Positions 1 through 8,374 of a DNA stretch of 64,000 nt are shown in pieces. A program made the position numbers and the translations under genes. How positions within the stretch are numbered: position 1 is the first letter of the stretch; every line of letters starts with the position of its first letter. The notes below the pieces were generated by a model that saw only the letters and a list, made by a program, of their open reading frames with translations, did not search any database and was not told the origin of the DNA. Location: contig NZ_LT629692.1 in the NCBI RefSeq assembly GCF_900100885.1, positions 1,612,001-1,676,000 on the forward strand, in the 5' to 3' direction. This DNA comes from Microbacterium pygmaeum. Its GTDB lineage: Bacteria > Actinomycetota > Actinomycetes > Actinomycetales > Microbacteriaceae.

Positions 1-527
1 TGCACCGCGACGATCAGGACTTCACGGCCGCGCTGCTCGAATCGGGCACGGTCATGGGCGCCGTGACCTCGCGCGCGGCTCCGGTCGCCGGGTGCCGGGT
101 GAGCCCGCTCGGTGCCATGCGCTACGAGGCGGTCGCCACGCCCGCGTTCGCATCGCGATGGCTGGCCGACGGGGCGACGGTCGCGGAGCTCGACGTCGCG
201 CCGCTGGTCGACTTCGACCGCCGCGACGATCTGCAGACCGAGTGGCTGCGCAGCGCCGGTGCCGACCCCTTGATGCCGCCGCGGCATCTCGTCCCCGCGT
301 CCAACGACTTCGCGACCGCCGTGCGTCTCGGGCTCGGGTGGGCTCTCCTGCCCCGGTTCCAGTCGAGCCACGCGCTGGCATCAGGCGACCTGGTCCCGAT
401 CGGCGGCATGCACATCGACGTCCCGCTGTACTGGCAGCAGTGGAACCTGCGTTCCCCGCTCCTGGACGCGATCGCCGAAGAGATCGTCGCCGACGGCCGA
501 CGCCTGCTCGCGGTCAGTCGTCGCTGA
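1..527 (+). CDS. argP: ArgP/IciA-type LysR regulator, 3' part
   Basis: Partial gene cut by the window start. The open frame is continuous from base 3 and encodes the C-terminal ~174 residues. This is the effector-binding half of a LysR regulator, with the ArgP-like stretches MRYEAVATPAFASRW and GLGWALLPRFQ. ArgP proteins normally respond to lysine/arginine and activate the exporter argO/lysE, which usually lies next to them and would be outside the window here. The DNA-binding HTH is not visible. The stop overlaps the tail of the convergent dehydrogenase gene by 14 nt. The LysR assignment is firm; the ArgP subfamily is likely. Confidence 0.8.
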   Translation, partial: HRDDQDFTAALLESGTVMGAVTSRAAPVAGCRVSPLGAMRYEAVATPAFASRWLADGATVAELDVAPLVDFDRRDDLQTEWLRSAGADPLMPPRHLVPASNDFATAVRLGLGWALLPRFQSSHALASGDLVPIGGMHIDVPLYWQQWNLRSPLLDAIAEEIVADGRRLLAVSRR

Positions 528-1545
528 CGCGCAGGACGATCTTGCCGCGGGTGTGCCCGCGCTCGAGCTCGGTGTGTGCGGCGGCGGCGTCCTCGAGATC
601 GAACACGCGGTCGATGTAGACCTGCACGGCACCGGAGTCCAGCAGCCGCCCCACGGTCGCCAGGGCGCTTCCGTCGGGGATGACCTTGAAACTGGTCACG
701 CGGACCCCGGCAGCGTCGGCCGCCTCCGCGTACCCCGGCCAGGAGCCCGTGGGCACGAGCACGTACAGGCCCCCAGGTCGCAGGACCGACAACGATCGCG
801 TGCCAGTCTCGTCGTGAACGTTGCCCACCAGGTCGATCACGACGTCGACCTCGGCACAGGCGTCCTCGAAGCGCGTCGTCTCACGATCGATCACGACGGA
901 TGCGCCGAGCTCGCGAAGCCAGGAGGCGTTGCGCTGCGAACCTGTCGCCGTCACATGCGCGCCGAAATAGGCGGCGAATTGAACGGCGAAATGGCCCACG
1001 CCACCGCTGCCGGCATGGATGAGGATGCGCTGACCCTCATGGGCGTGCGCCGTTTCGACGACCAGCCCCCACGCGGTCAGGGCGGCCAGCGGGACGCCCG
1101 CTGCCTCCACGTGTGAGAGGGACGAAGGCTTGCGCGCGACGGAGAGCGTCGGCACGACCGCGTACTCGGCGTAGGTGCCGCCGGAGCGCGGGAACGGCGC
1201 CATGCCGAAGACCTCGGTGCCGGGCTGCAGCGGGTGCGACTCGTACGGGGTCCGGATCACGATGCCGCTGAAATCGAAGCCGAGCGTCGCAGGGTAGGAC
1301 GCGATCGCGCCTGATACGCCGGCACCGGATCGGGTCTTCGCGTCGATCGGGTTCACCCCCGCGGCCACGATGCGGATGAGCAGCTCGCTGAGCACCGGAG
1401 CGGGAACCGGCACGCTCTGCTCGTGCAGCACATCCACCGTGCCTGTCCGGTCGATGACGACAGCGCGCATCGTCTCTGGCGGGTCGGCCATCACGGGGAC
1501 GGCGGGATCTGGAGCGGTTGCTGACCGCAGCGGCCGGAATCTCAT
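514..1545 (-). CDS. MDR-superfamily quinone oxidoreductase (zinc-free)
   Basis: Medium-chain dehydrogenase/reductase of the NADP-dependent quinone oxidoreductase (QOR) type, about 343 residues. It has an N-terminal GroES-like domain with AAGVNPIDAKTR, then a Rossmann domain with the nucleotide loop HAGSGGVGHFAVQFA. The catalytic and structural zinc cysteines of alcohol dehydrogenases are absent, as expected for the QOR branch. I chose the start at 1545 because AGAAAGG lies about 8 nt upstream; the frame stays open to 1617 and another ATG sits at 1491. It stands alone, tail-to-tail with the argP-like gene. Likely cytoplasmic NADPH-dependent reduction of quinones or enones; substrate unknown. 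Confidence 0.85.
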   Translation of the reverse strand: MRFRPLRSATAPDPAVPVMADPPETMRAVVIDRTGTVDVLHEQSVPVPAPVLSELLIRIVAAGVNPIDAKTRSGAGVSGAIASYPATLGFDFSGIVIRTPYESHPLQPGTEVFGMAPFPRSGGTYAEYAVVPTLSVARKPSSLSHVEAAGVPLAALTAWGLVVETAHAHEGQRILIHAGSGGVGHFAVQFAAYFGAHVTATGSQRNASWLRELGASVVIDRETTRFEDACAEVDVVIDLVGNVHDETGTRSLSVLRPGGLYVLVPTGSWPGYAEAADAAGVRVTSFKVIPDGSALATVGRLLDSGAVQVYIDRVFDLEDAAAAHTELERGHTRGKIVLRVSDD

Positions 1546-1700
1546 CGGTCGCCTTTCTCGGTGCGTGTCGACGGTGGCAGCACTCGTTGCCTCGATGCGT
1601 ACAGTCAACCGCGGCATTGTCTCGCCCGTGTTACGTCGATGTCACCATGCCGCTACGCCCGCGGCGACGGCTCGGGCCCCGCGGATGGCAAGCTTGAAGC

Positions 1701-2030
1701 ATGATCAGGCACACCGTCGTCTTCTCCCTGCGTCACCCCTCCGGCAGTGCGCAGGAGGCCGCCTTCCTCGCGGAGGGACGCGATCTGCTCACCTCGATTC
1801 CCGGCGTGTACGAGTTCACCGTGCAGCGGCAGGTCAGTCCCAAGAGCGATCTGGACTTCCAGTTCGCCATGACCTTCTCGGACTCGGCAGCCTTCGCCGC
1901 GTACGACTCGCACCCGATCCACGTCGGATTCGTCCGCGACCGATGGGTTCCCGAAGTGACTGTGTTCCAGGAGTACGACTTCGAGGAATACGAAGTCGGT
2001 GGGGGTGCGGCATCCGCTGAAATCGTCTAA
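1701..2030 (+). CDS. Dabb family (stress-responsive alpha/beta barrel) protein
   Basis: Small 109-residue protein beginning MIRHTVVFSLRHPSGS, with the family-typical YDSHPIHVGFVRDRWVP toward the C-terminus. Dabb proteins are dimeric ferredoxin-like folds; most bacterial members have no assigned reaction. The gene is monocistronic. Its TAA overlaps the TAG of the convergent ROK gene by two bases, so the two transcripts end head-on with no terminator between them. Confidence 0.85.
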   Translation: MIRHTVVFSLRHPSGSAQEAAFLAEGRDLLTSIPGVYEFTVQRQVSPKSDLDFQFAMTFSDSAAFAAYDSHPIHVGFVRDRWVPEVTVFQEYDFEEYEVGGGAASAEIV

Positions 2031-3205
2031 CGGGTGAAACCGCTGGCCAGCGCCTCCGGCGACAGGGCGTGCTCGACGGCCAGCACGCTGGCACCCAGGA
2101 CGCCGGCTCGCTCTGCAGTCAGCGACTGCACGATCGACAGGTGCTCGGTGGCCAACGGGGTGGAGCGCGTGTAGACGACCTCGCGGACGCCGGCGATCAG
2201 GTGCTCGCCGACCCGGGCCATCGAACCGCCGATCGCGATGACGGACGGGTTCACCAGGCTCACGCACGTGGTGAGCACCTCTCCGATGTCGCGGCCTGCC
2301 TGGCGGACCGCCTGAATCGCCTCGATGTTGCCGCGCTTGACCAGGTCGATCACGTCACCGCCGGTGTGTGCATCGACGCCCTGCTCGCGCAGACCGCGGG
2401 CGATGGCCGGACCCGATGCGAGCGCCTCGAGGCAGCCCCGGTTGCCGCAGGTGCACGGTACATTCGCCCCGCGCGCGACCTGCACGTGGCCGAGATCTCC
2501 GGCCACGCCCTGCGCACCGCGCTGGAGAGCGCCGCCCGAGATCAGCCCGGCCCCGATGCCGGTCGCGATCTTGACGAACATGAGGTGTTCGACGGCCGGC
2601 CATGCCACGGCGCGCTCGCCGAGCGCCATGATGTTCACGTCGTTGTCGACGAGGACCGGCACATCCAGGTGCTGGTGCATCCACAACGGGATGTCGAACC
2701 GATCCCACCCCGGCATGATCGGCGGATTGACCGGCTGCCCCGTGGAGTGCTCGACGGGTCCGGGAACGCCGATGCCGATGGCGGCGACGTGGGTCTGGTC
2801 GCGGCCCACCCGCTCCAGCAGCATGGTGGCGCCCTCGACGAGCCAGGTGAGGACGGGCACGGGCCCGAGTGCGACATCCAGCGGCTCGGAGTGCTCGGCG
2901 AGGATCCCGCCGGTGAGATCCGTGATCGCCACGGTGGCGTGCGAGGCTCCGATGTCAGCGGCGATCACGACCTTGGCTGCGGGGTTGAGCGCGAACTGCG
3001 AGGGCGGACGGCCTCCGGTGGACACCGCGTCGGCGACGGGGGTGATCAGGCCCATGCGCATCAGCTCGTCGACCCGTGCGGCGATCGTGGAGCGGGCGAG
3101 CCCGGTCGACTTCGCAAGCTCCGCTCGCGTCCGCGGAACGCCGTCGCGCAGCAGCTGGAAGAGCTGGCTGACGCCGCTGGTGACAGTCTGCGAATCCAAG
3201 GACAT
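2027..3205 (-). CDS. ROK-family transcriptional repressor of sugar locus
   Basis: About 392 residues. An N-terminal winged helix (TRAELAKSTGLARSTIAARVDEL, roughly residues 25-50) is followed by a ROK sugar-kinase-like domain with the glycine loop ADIGASHATVAITDL and the zinc signature GHV...CTCGNRGCLE. Start 3205 is preceded by a GGAGAA element; the frame is open further upstream but runs through the permease gene. It is the last gene of the permease/ATPase transcription unit, 14 nt after the permease stop, so the repressor is probably made together with the transporter it controls. Likely binds palindromes in the divergent region 5781-6048. Confidence 0.9.
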   Translation of the reverse strand: MSLDSQTVTSGVSQLFQLLRDGVPRTRAELAKSTGLARSTIAARVDELMRMGLITPVADAVSTGGRPPSQFALNPAAKVVIAADIGASHATVAITDLTGGILAEHSEPLDVALGPVPVLTWLVEGATMLLERVGRDQTHVAAIGIGVPGPVEHSTGQPVNPPIMPGWDRFDIPLWMHQHLDVPVLVDNDVNIMALGERAVAWPAVEHLMFVKIATGIGAGLISGGALQRGAQGVAGDLGHVQVARGANVPCTCGNRGCLEALASGPAIARGLREQGVDAHTGGDVIDLVKRGNIEAIQAVRQAGRDIGEVLTTCVSLVNPSVIAIGGSMARVGEHLIAGVREVVYTRSTPLATEHLSIVQSLTAERAGVLGASVLAVEHALSPEALASGFTR

Positions 3206-3219
3206 CGAAGGAGATTCTC

Positions 3220-4263
3220 CTACGTCGCGCGGCCGGTCGGCTTGGCGAACCGCTGCTGCAGCAGCACGGCGATCACGATGATGACGCCCTTGACGACCGC
3301 CTGCACCGATGAGGACAGGTTGTTCTGCACGAAGACGTTGGTCAGGGTCGCGAAGATCAGCACACCGAACACGGTGCCGGTGATCGTGCCGCGCCCGCCG
3401 ACGAGCAGCGTGCCGCCGACGACCACCGCCGCGATCGCATCCAGCTCGTACAGCTGCCCGTTCGTCGAGCTGCCCGCAGTCGTTCGGCCGAGGATCATGA
3501 CGGCGGCGATTCCGGCGGAGAGTCCGGCCAGGGCGTACAGCCACATCGTGTGGCGGCGCACGTTGATGCCGGCCAGGCGCGCGGCTTCGCGGTTGCCGCC
3601 GATGGCGACCGTCCGCCGCCCGAAGGTGGTGCGGTTCAGCAGCACCCATCCCGCCGCAGCGACGATCGCGAAGATCCAGATGAGGATGTCCACGCCGATG
3701 AAGTCGAGGTTCATGAACTCGATGAATGCGCGGTCGCCGACCTGCAGCGTGCGTCGTTCGGCGAGGATCTCGGCGAGGCCGCGTGCGGCCACCAGCATGG
3801 CCAGGGTCGCCATGAAGGCGACAACTTTCCCGTACGCGATCACCACGCCGTTGATCAGGCCGGCACCCAGGCCCACGGCAAGGGCGATGATCACCATCAC
3901 GATCCAGTGCAGCTGATCGGCGAGGTCCTGCACGGCGGCGAGCGCCGCGACGACGGAGGCAAGTCCCATGACGGAGCCGACGGAGAGGTCGATGCCGCCG
4001 GCGATGATGACGAGCGTCATCCCGATGCTGATGACGCCGATGATGGATGCCTGACGCAGGATCGTCAGGATGTTGCTGACGCTCAGGAAGGTGTCCGATG
4101 CGGTGACGGCGCCGACGATCACGAGGATCAGGAGGGCGACCACCAGCCCCAGGTTCCTGCCGACCGAGCCGGACATGAACCGCTGGAAGCCGGACCTGCC
4201 GGCCTCGGCGGGGGCTGTGGTCGCGTCGACGGTGACGGCCTGGGACGGAGTCTGGTCGCTCAC
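3220..4263 (-). CDS. RbsC/XylH-type sugar ABC permease
   Basis: Inner-membrane permease of the BPD_transp_2 (monosaccharide CUT2) family, 347 residues, with about eight to ten hydrophobic segments. The hallmark FLSVSNILTILRQASI and IIAGGIDLSVGSVMGL segments are present near residues 60-105. A hydrophilic N-terminus of ~35 residues precedes the first membrane span. The start codon overlaps the stop of the ATPase gene by 4 nt (4260-4263), showing translational coupling. It works with the ATPase at 4260-5780 and the lipoprotein binding protein at 6049-7095. Confidence 0.92.
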   Translation of the reverse strand: MSDQTPSQAVTVDATTAPAEAGRSGFQRFMSGSVGRNLGLVVALLILVIVGAVTASDTFLSVSNILTILRQASIIGVISIGMTLVIIAGGIDLSVGSVMGLASVVAALAAVQDLADQLHWIVMVIIALAVGLGAGLINGVVIAYGKVVAFMATLAMLVAARGLAEILAERRTLQVGDRAFIEFMNLDFIGVDILIWIFAIVAAAGWVLLNRTTFGRRTVAIGGNREAARLAGINVRRHTMWLYALAGLSAGIAAVMILGRTTAGSSTNGQLYELDAIAAVVVGGTLLVGGRGTITGTVFGVLIFATLTNVFVQNNLSSSVQAVVKGVIIVIAVLLQQRFAKPTGRAT

Positions 4264-5780
4264 GCGGCAGTTCCTTTCATGACGAGGTCGAGCACGCCGT
4301 GCTCGTCGATCTGGGCGGCGGGGAGGGTCTGGAGGATCCGGCCGTCGGAGACGACGAGCACGGTGTCTGCGAGACCCAGGACCTCTTCGATCTCGCTGGA
4401 GACGATGACGACCGCGTTGCCCGCCGCGGCGAGGCGACGGATGAGCGCGTAGATCTCGGCGCGCGCGCCGACGTCGACGCCGCGGGTCGGCTCATCGAGC
4501 AGCAGCACGCGGGTGCCGTGGACGAGCCACCGCGCCAGCAGGATCTTCTGCTGGTTCCCGCCGGAGAGGGTGATGGCGGCGCGATCCGGGTCGGCGGGAC
4601 GCAGCTCGAGCGCGTCGATCTGCTCTCGGGTGACTTTCCGCTCCGCGCGTTCGTCGAGGAACCCGGCTCGGGCGAATCGCGACACGGACGAGAGCGTGAC
4701 GTTCACGTAGATCGGCTCGTCGAGGATCAGCCCCTGGCTCTTGCGCTCCTCGGGCGAGAGGCCGATGCCCGCGCGCACGGCGTCGACGACCGAACCGCGG
4801 CGGAGCGCGGATCCCGCGATCTTCACCGTTCCGGCCGTCGCCTTGCGGGCGCCGTACACCGTCTCGAGGATCTCGGATCGTCCGGAACCGACCAGGCCGG
4901 CGAGACCGACGACTTCGCCCGCGCGCACCGAGAACGACACGTCCTCGAAGACACCCGCCAATGCGAGACCGTCCACCTCGAGCACCGTCGGTGATTCGGC
5001 GGGCACCGGTACGGCCGGCGGGAAGACGTTCGCGACGTCTCGGCCGGTCATGAGCCGGATGAGCTCAGCGGTGGGCGTGTCGGCGCCGGGCAGCCCGACG
5101 GCGGTGGAACGGCCGTCCTTGAGAACGGTGATGCGATCGCCGATCTGGCGGATCTCCTCGAGGCGGTGCGTGATGTAGACCACGGCGATTCCGGCTCCGG
5201 TGAGTTGGTGGACGACGTGGAAGAGGTTCTTGACCTCTTCGCTGTCCAGGACCGCGGACGGCTCGTCCATGATGATGAGCTTGATGTCGTGGGACAGCGC
5301 GCGCGCCATGCTCACGATCTGCTTGTTCGCGGCGCTGAGCTGGCCGACATCGGCGTTGGGCGAAAGGTTCGGGTGTCCCAGTCGAGCTAGGATCTCGCGT
5401 GTTCGACGGGCCGCCTCCGAGCGCCGGGTGAACCCGCCGCGTGCGATCTCGTGGCCGAGGAAGATGTTCTCGGCGATCGTGAGGCCGTCCACAACATCGA
5501 GCTCCTGGTACATGGTGGCGATGCCGAGCTCGATGGCCGCTTCGGGTGTCGGGATCTCGACGTCCTCGCCCTGCCAGGTGATCTCGCCCTCGTCGGGGCG
5601 GTGCACGCCGGCCAGGACCTTGATCAACGTGGACTTGCCGGCACCGTTCTGGCCGAGGACGCAGTGCACCTCACCGGGAAGGACTTCCAGATCGACACCG
5701 CGGAGGGCGCGGACGCCGGCGAACGCCTTGGTGACGCCGCGCATCCGCAGTAATGCCGGGGAATGGTCATCTTTGATCAC
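4260..5780 (-). CDS. RbsA/MglA-type sugar ABC ATPase (two NBDs)
   Basis: About 506 residues with two nucleotide-binding domains. The first has Walker A GQNGAGKST and Walker B LIIMDEPSA. The second has a degenerate Walker A (GLVGSGRSE), signature LSGGNQQKILLARWL and Walker B LLLDEPTRGVDVGA. This duplicated layout with one weakened site is standard for CUT2 importers. I prefer GTG at 5780: a TATGTT box lies just upstream (leaderless layout), and the longer GTG at 5819 would run through an inverted repeat that looks like an operator. Energises uptake of a monosaccharide or polyol. Confidence 0.92.
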   Translation of the reverse strand: MIKDDHSPALLRMRGVTKAFAGVRALRGVDLEVLPGEVHCVLGQNGAGKSTLIKVLAGVHRPDEGEITWQGEDVEIPTPEAAIELGIATMYQELDVVDGLTIAENIFLGHEIARGGFTRRSEAARRTREILARLGHPNLSPNADVGQLSAANKQIVSMARALSHDIKLIIMDEPSAVLDSEEVKNLFHVVHQLTGAGIAVVYITHRLEEIRQIGDRITVLKDGRSTAVGLPGADTPTAELIRLMTGRDVANVFPPAVPVPAESPTVLEVDGLALAGVFEDVSFSVRAGEVVGLAGLVGSGRSEILETVYGARKATAGTVKIAGSALRRGSVVDAVRAGIGLSPEERKSQGLILDEPIYVNVTLSSVSRFARAGFLDERAERKVTREQIDALELRPADPDRAAITLSGGNQQKILLARWLVHGTRVLLLDEPTRGVDVGARAEIYALIRRLAAAGNAVVIVSSEIEEVLGLADTVLVVSDGRILQTLPAAQIDEHGVLDLVMKGTAA

Positions 5781-5807
5781 GCGCCGAACATAACACGACG
5801 GTGCGAT

Positions 5808-5832
5808 GTTCGCAGGCACCCGTTATGCGAAC
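5808..5832. promoter_or_regulatory. Inverted repeat, candidate operator for ATPase/permease/ROK unit
   Basis: Perfect 7-bp inverted repeat GTTCGCA (5808-5814) / TGCGAAC (5826-5832) with an 11-bp spacer, directly upstream of the proposed start of the ATPase gene. Position and symmetry fit a repressor site; assignment to the ROK protein is inference. Confidence 0.45.
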
Positions 5833-5911
5833 GAAAGGTCGGTCGGCCGAGGTGGGATGCCGCGCAGCATCCGCTCTCCGCGTGAAGATAACGCTTTGGA
5901 CACTTACGCCG

Positions 5912-5940
5912 ATTCGAAAACAAAAGATGACACATCGAAT
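5912..5940. promoter_or_regulatory. Inverted repeat in divergent promoter region
   Basis: ATTCGA (5912-5917) and TCGAAT (5935-5940) form a perfect inverted repeat across an A-rich centre, about 110 bp before the binding-protein gene. The surrounding 5781-6048 stretch is unusually A/T-rich for this genome and holds the promoters for both transcription directions. A second site for the ROK repressor is plausible. Confidence 0.4.
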
Positions 5941-6048
5941 AGCACTTCTGTTACGTTGATCCTCGTCAGCGTGGACGATCGATGAGCAGCACTTCCTCTC
6001 GATGCAGCCCGTTGGCGCCGCTGCATCACATTCAAGGAGGAGGAAACT

Positions 6049-7095
6049 ATGCGCTCACATCTGAAGGCGCGCACGCGACTGGTTCTGACCGGGACCGCGG
6101 TTCTGGCAGCCATCGGACTTCTGGCCGGGTGCACCGGCTCTGGGGCCGACGAGGGAAGCGTCGTCGACCAGGGCACCAGTGACGAGGAGAACGTCGCCTC
6201 CGGTGAGACGGTCGTCATCGGATTCTCCGGACCTGCGGCCGACCACGGCTGGCTCGGTGCGATCAACTCCGGCGCCATCGCGGCCGCCGAGAGCTTCGAC
6301 GATGTCGAATTGAAGGTCGCCGAGGGCACGAACGACCCGATCGCCCAGATCGCCGCCGTCGAGACGTTCATCAACGAGGGTGTGGACGCCATCGTGCTGC
6401 TGCCGACCGACGGAGCCGCGCTGACGGAGATCGCCATCCAGGCGATGGAGGCGGGGATCCCCGTGATCAACGTCGACCGTGAATTCTCGAGCCCCTTCGC
6501 CGCGCGCACCACGGTGCTCGGCGACAACTACGGCATGGGCGTCAGCGCCGGCACCTACATCTGCGAGCAGCTCGGCGACACGCCCGACGCGGTCGTCGCC
6601 GAGATCGCCGGCATCGACTCGCTCCCGCTGACGCAGGATCGCTCGCAGGGCTTCGCCGACGCCCTCGAGGACTGCGGACTGGATGTCACCGCACGCGTCG
6701 CAGCCGACTTCACCGTCGCCGGCGGCGAGGCGGCTGCATCGCAGCTCCTTGCGGCCAACCCGAAGATCGACGCGCTGTGGAACCACGACGACGACCAGGG
6801 CATCGGTGTCCTCGCGGCCATCGCCGCTGCGGGGCGCGACGAGTTCTTCATGATGGGCGGCGCCGGTAGCCGCAGCGCGATGGAGGCCATCCAGGCCGAC
6901 GACTCGGTGCTGAAGGCGACGGTCATCTACCCGTCGACCCAGGCTGCCGACGGGGTCGCGCTGGCCCGCCTCATCGCCCAGGGCAAGACGATGAGCGATC
7001 TCATCACGCCGACCATCCCGAACCGCATCGTGCTGGACGCGCCCGTCGTCACGAAGGAGAACGTCGACCAGTACATCGACCTCTCGTTCGAGTAG
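6049..7095 (+). CDS. Sugar-binding lipoprotein of ABC importer (RbsB-like)
   Basis: 348-residue periplasmic-binding-protein-like lipoprotein (Peripla_BP_4). The signal peptide ends in lipobox LLAG-C with the lipidated Cys at residue 28. The mature part contains GFSGPAADHGWLGAINSGA and VDAIVLLPTDGAALTEIA, typical of ribose/xylose/inositol binders. A very strong ribosome site AAGGAGGAGG precedes the ATG. It faces the permease and ATPase genes and is followed by a long hairpin. Separation onto its own promoter allows the binding protein to be made in excess. The exact ligand is not deducible; the downstream genes point to a polyol such as inositol or an unusual hexose. Confidence 0.92.
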   Translation: MRSHLKARTRLVLTGTAVLAAIGLLAGCTGSGADEGSVVDQGTSDEENVASGETVVIGFSGPAADHGWLGAINSGAIAAAESFDDVELKVAEGTNDPIAQIAAVETFINEGVDAIVLLPTDGAALTEIAIQAMEAGIPVINVDREFSSPFAARTTVLGDNYGMGVSAGTYICEQLGDTPDAVVAEIAGIDSLPLTQDRSQGFADALEDCGLDVTARVAADFTVAGGEAAASQLLAANPKIDALWNHDDDQGIGVLAAIAAAGRDEFFMMGGAGSRSAMEAIQADDSVLKATVIYPSTQAADGVALARLIAQGKTMSDLITPTIPNRIVLDAPVVTKENVDQYIDLSFE

Positions 7096-7105
7096 GCAGC
7101 ACACA

Positions 7106-7143
7106 GGTCGGGGCGCCCGCCGGCACAGGCGGGCGCCCCGACC
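7106..7143 (+). terminator. Strong intercistronic hairpin
   Basis: A perfect 16-bp stem (GGTCGGGGCGCCCGCC and its complement) with a 6-nt loop, 11 nt after the binding-protein stop. No T-tract follows, so it may trim or stabilise the binding-protein mRNA rather than end all transcription into the next gene. Confidence 0.7.
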
Positions 7144-7167
7144 CATCCCTCCAGGAAGGACACCGCG

Positions 7168-8337
7168 TTGAGCGAAAAGCTTCGCGTCGCCATGATCGGT
7201 CACGGTTTCATGGGCGCCGCGCACTCCCAGGGCTGGCGCGTCGCGCCGCGCTTCTTCGATCTGCCCCTCGAGCCGGCGATGCAGGTGCTGGTGGGCCGGT
7301 CACTCGATTCGACCGTTGCGGCGGCAGAGAAGTGGGGATGGGCGGAGACGGCGACCGACTGGCGGGCGGTCATCGCGCGCGACGACATCGACGTCATCGA
7401 CATCGTGACTCCCGGCGACACGCATGCCGAGATCGCCATCGCCGCGCTGGAGGCCGGCAAGCACGTGCTGTGCGAGAAGCCGTTGGCCAACACCGTGGCG
7501 GAGGCGGAGGCGATGGCGGATGCCGCGACCCATGCAGCCACGCTGGGGAGCCGATCGATGGTCGGCTTCACCTACCGGCGGGTGCCTGCGACGACGTTCG
7601 CCCGCGATCTGGTCGCGGCGGGCCGGATCGGTGAGATCCGTCAGGTGCGCGCGGAGTATCTGCAGGACTGGCTCGCCGATGCCGAGGCGCCGCTGACGTG
7701 GCGCATGAAGAAGGAGCAGGCCGGCTCGGGTGCGCTCGGCGACATCGGCGCGCACGCGATCGACCTGGTGGAGTACATCACCGGCCAGAGCGTGGACAGC
7801 GTCTCGGGGATCATCGAGACGATCGTGAAGGAGCGGCCGGTGCTCGGTTCCGGGTCTGGCCTGTCCGGCACCGCGGGCGAGGGGCGCGGAGCGGTGACGG
7901 TCGATGACATCGCCCTGTTCTCCGGCCGGCTGAATTCCGGCGCGCTCGCATCGTTCGAGGCGACGCGCTTCCGGACGGGTCGCAAGAACGCGCTGCGGAT
8001 CGAGATCTCCGGCTCGAGCGGCGCGCTCGCCTTCGACCTGGAGCGACTGAACGAACTGGAGTACTACGACGCGACCCAGGGTGCGCTGGAGCAGGGCTTC
8101 CGTCGCATCCTGGTGACCGAGCACGACCACCCCTACCTCGACGCGTGGTGGCCGACCGGCCACATGCTCGGCTACGAGCACGGCTTCAGCCACCAGGTGC
8201 GCGACTTCGTGACGGCCATCGCCGACGGCACGCAGCCGCGGCCCTCCTTCGCCGACGGATTGCACGTGCAACGCGTGCTGGACGCCGTCGAGCGGAGCTC
8301 GGCCGCCGGCAGCACATGGGTGACCACGACCGGCTGA
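7168..8337 (+). CDS. Gfo/Idh/MocA family NAD(P)-dependent dehydrogenase
   Basis: 389-residue oxidoreductase with an N-terminal Rossmann fold (VAMIGHGFMGAAHSQGW), the family motif CEKPLANTVAEA containing the conserved Lys of the EKP triad, and a C-terminal alpha/beta domain with GDIGAHAIDLVEYITG. The start is TTG, supported by AGGAAGGA eight bases upstream. It lies in the sugar cluster between the binding protein and an isomerase-like protein, so it probably oxidises the imported sugar or polyol. Inositol 2-dehydrogenase-like and keto-sugar dehydrogenases both occur in this family; the choice is open. Confidence 0.9.
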   Translation: MSEKLRVAMIGHGFMGAAHSQGWRVAPRFFDLPLEPAMQVLVGRSLDSTVAAAEKWGWAETATDWRAVIARDDIDVIDIVTPGDTHAEIAIAALEAGKHVLCEKPLANTVAEAEAMADAATHAATLGSRSMVGFTYRRVPATTFARDLVAAGRIGEIRQVRAEYLQDWLADAEAPLTWRMKKEQAGSGALGDIGAHAIDLVEYITGQSVDSVSGIIETIVKERPVLGSGSGLSGTAGEGRGAVTVDDIALFSGRLNSGALASFEATRFRTGRKNALRIEISGSSGALAFDLERLNELEYYDATQGALEQGFRRILVTEHDHPYLDAWWPTGHMLGYEHGFSHQVRDFVTAIADGTQPRPSFADGLHVQRVLDAVERSSAAGSTWVTTTG

Positions 8338-8374
8338 GACCGGCATCCGATTCATGACGAAGGAAGAGGGAGCG

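Noticed and set aside
2069..3916. Plus-strand 615-residue ORF opposite the ROK and permease genes
   Set aside because: Antisense frame of two well-recognised genes; high-GC strand artefact.
5982..6182. Possible upstream ORF before the sugar-binding lipoprotein
   Set aside because: Runs far into the lipoprotein gene in another frame, has no ribosome site, and the lipoprotein has its own very strong one.
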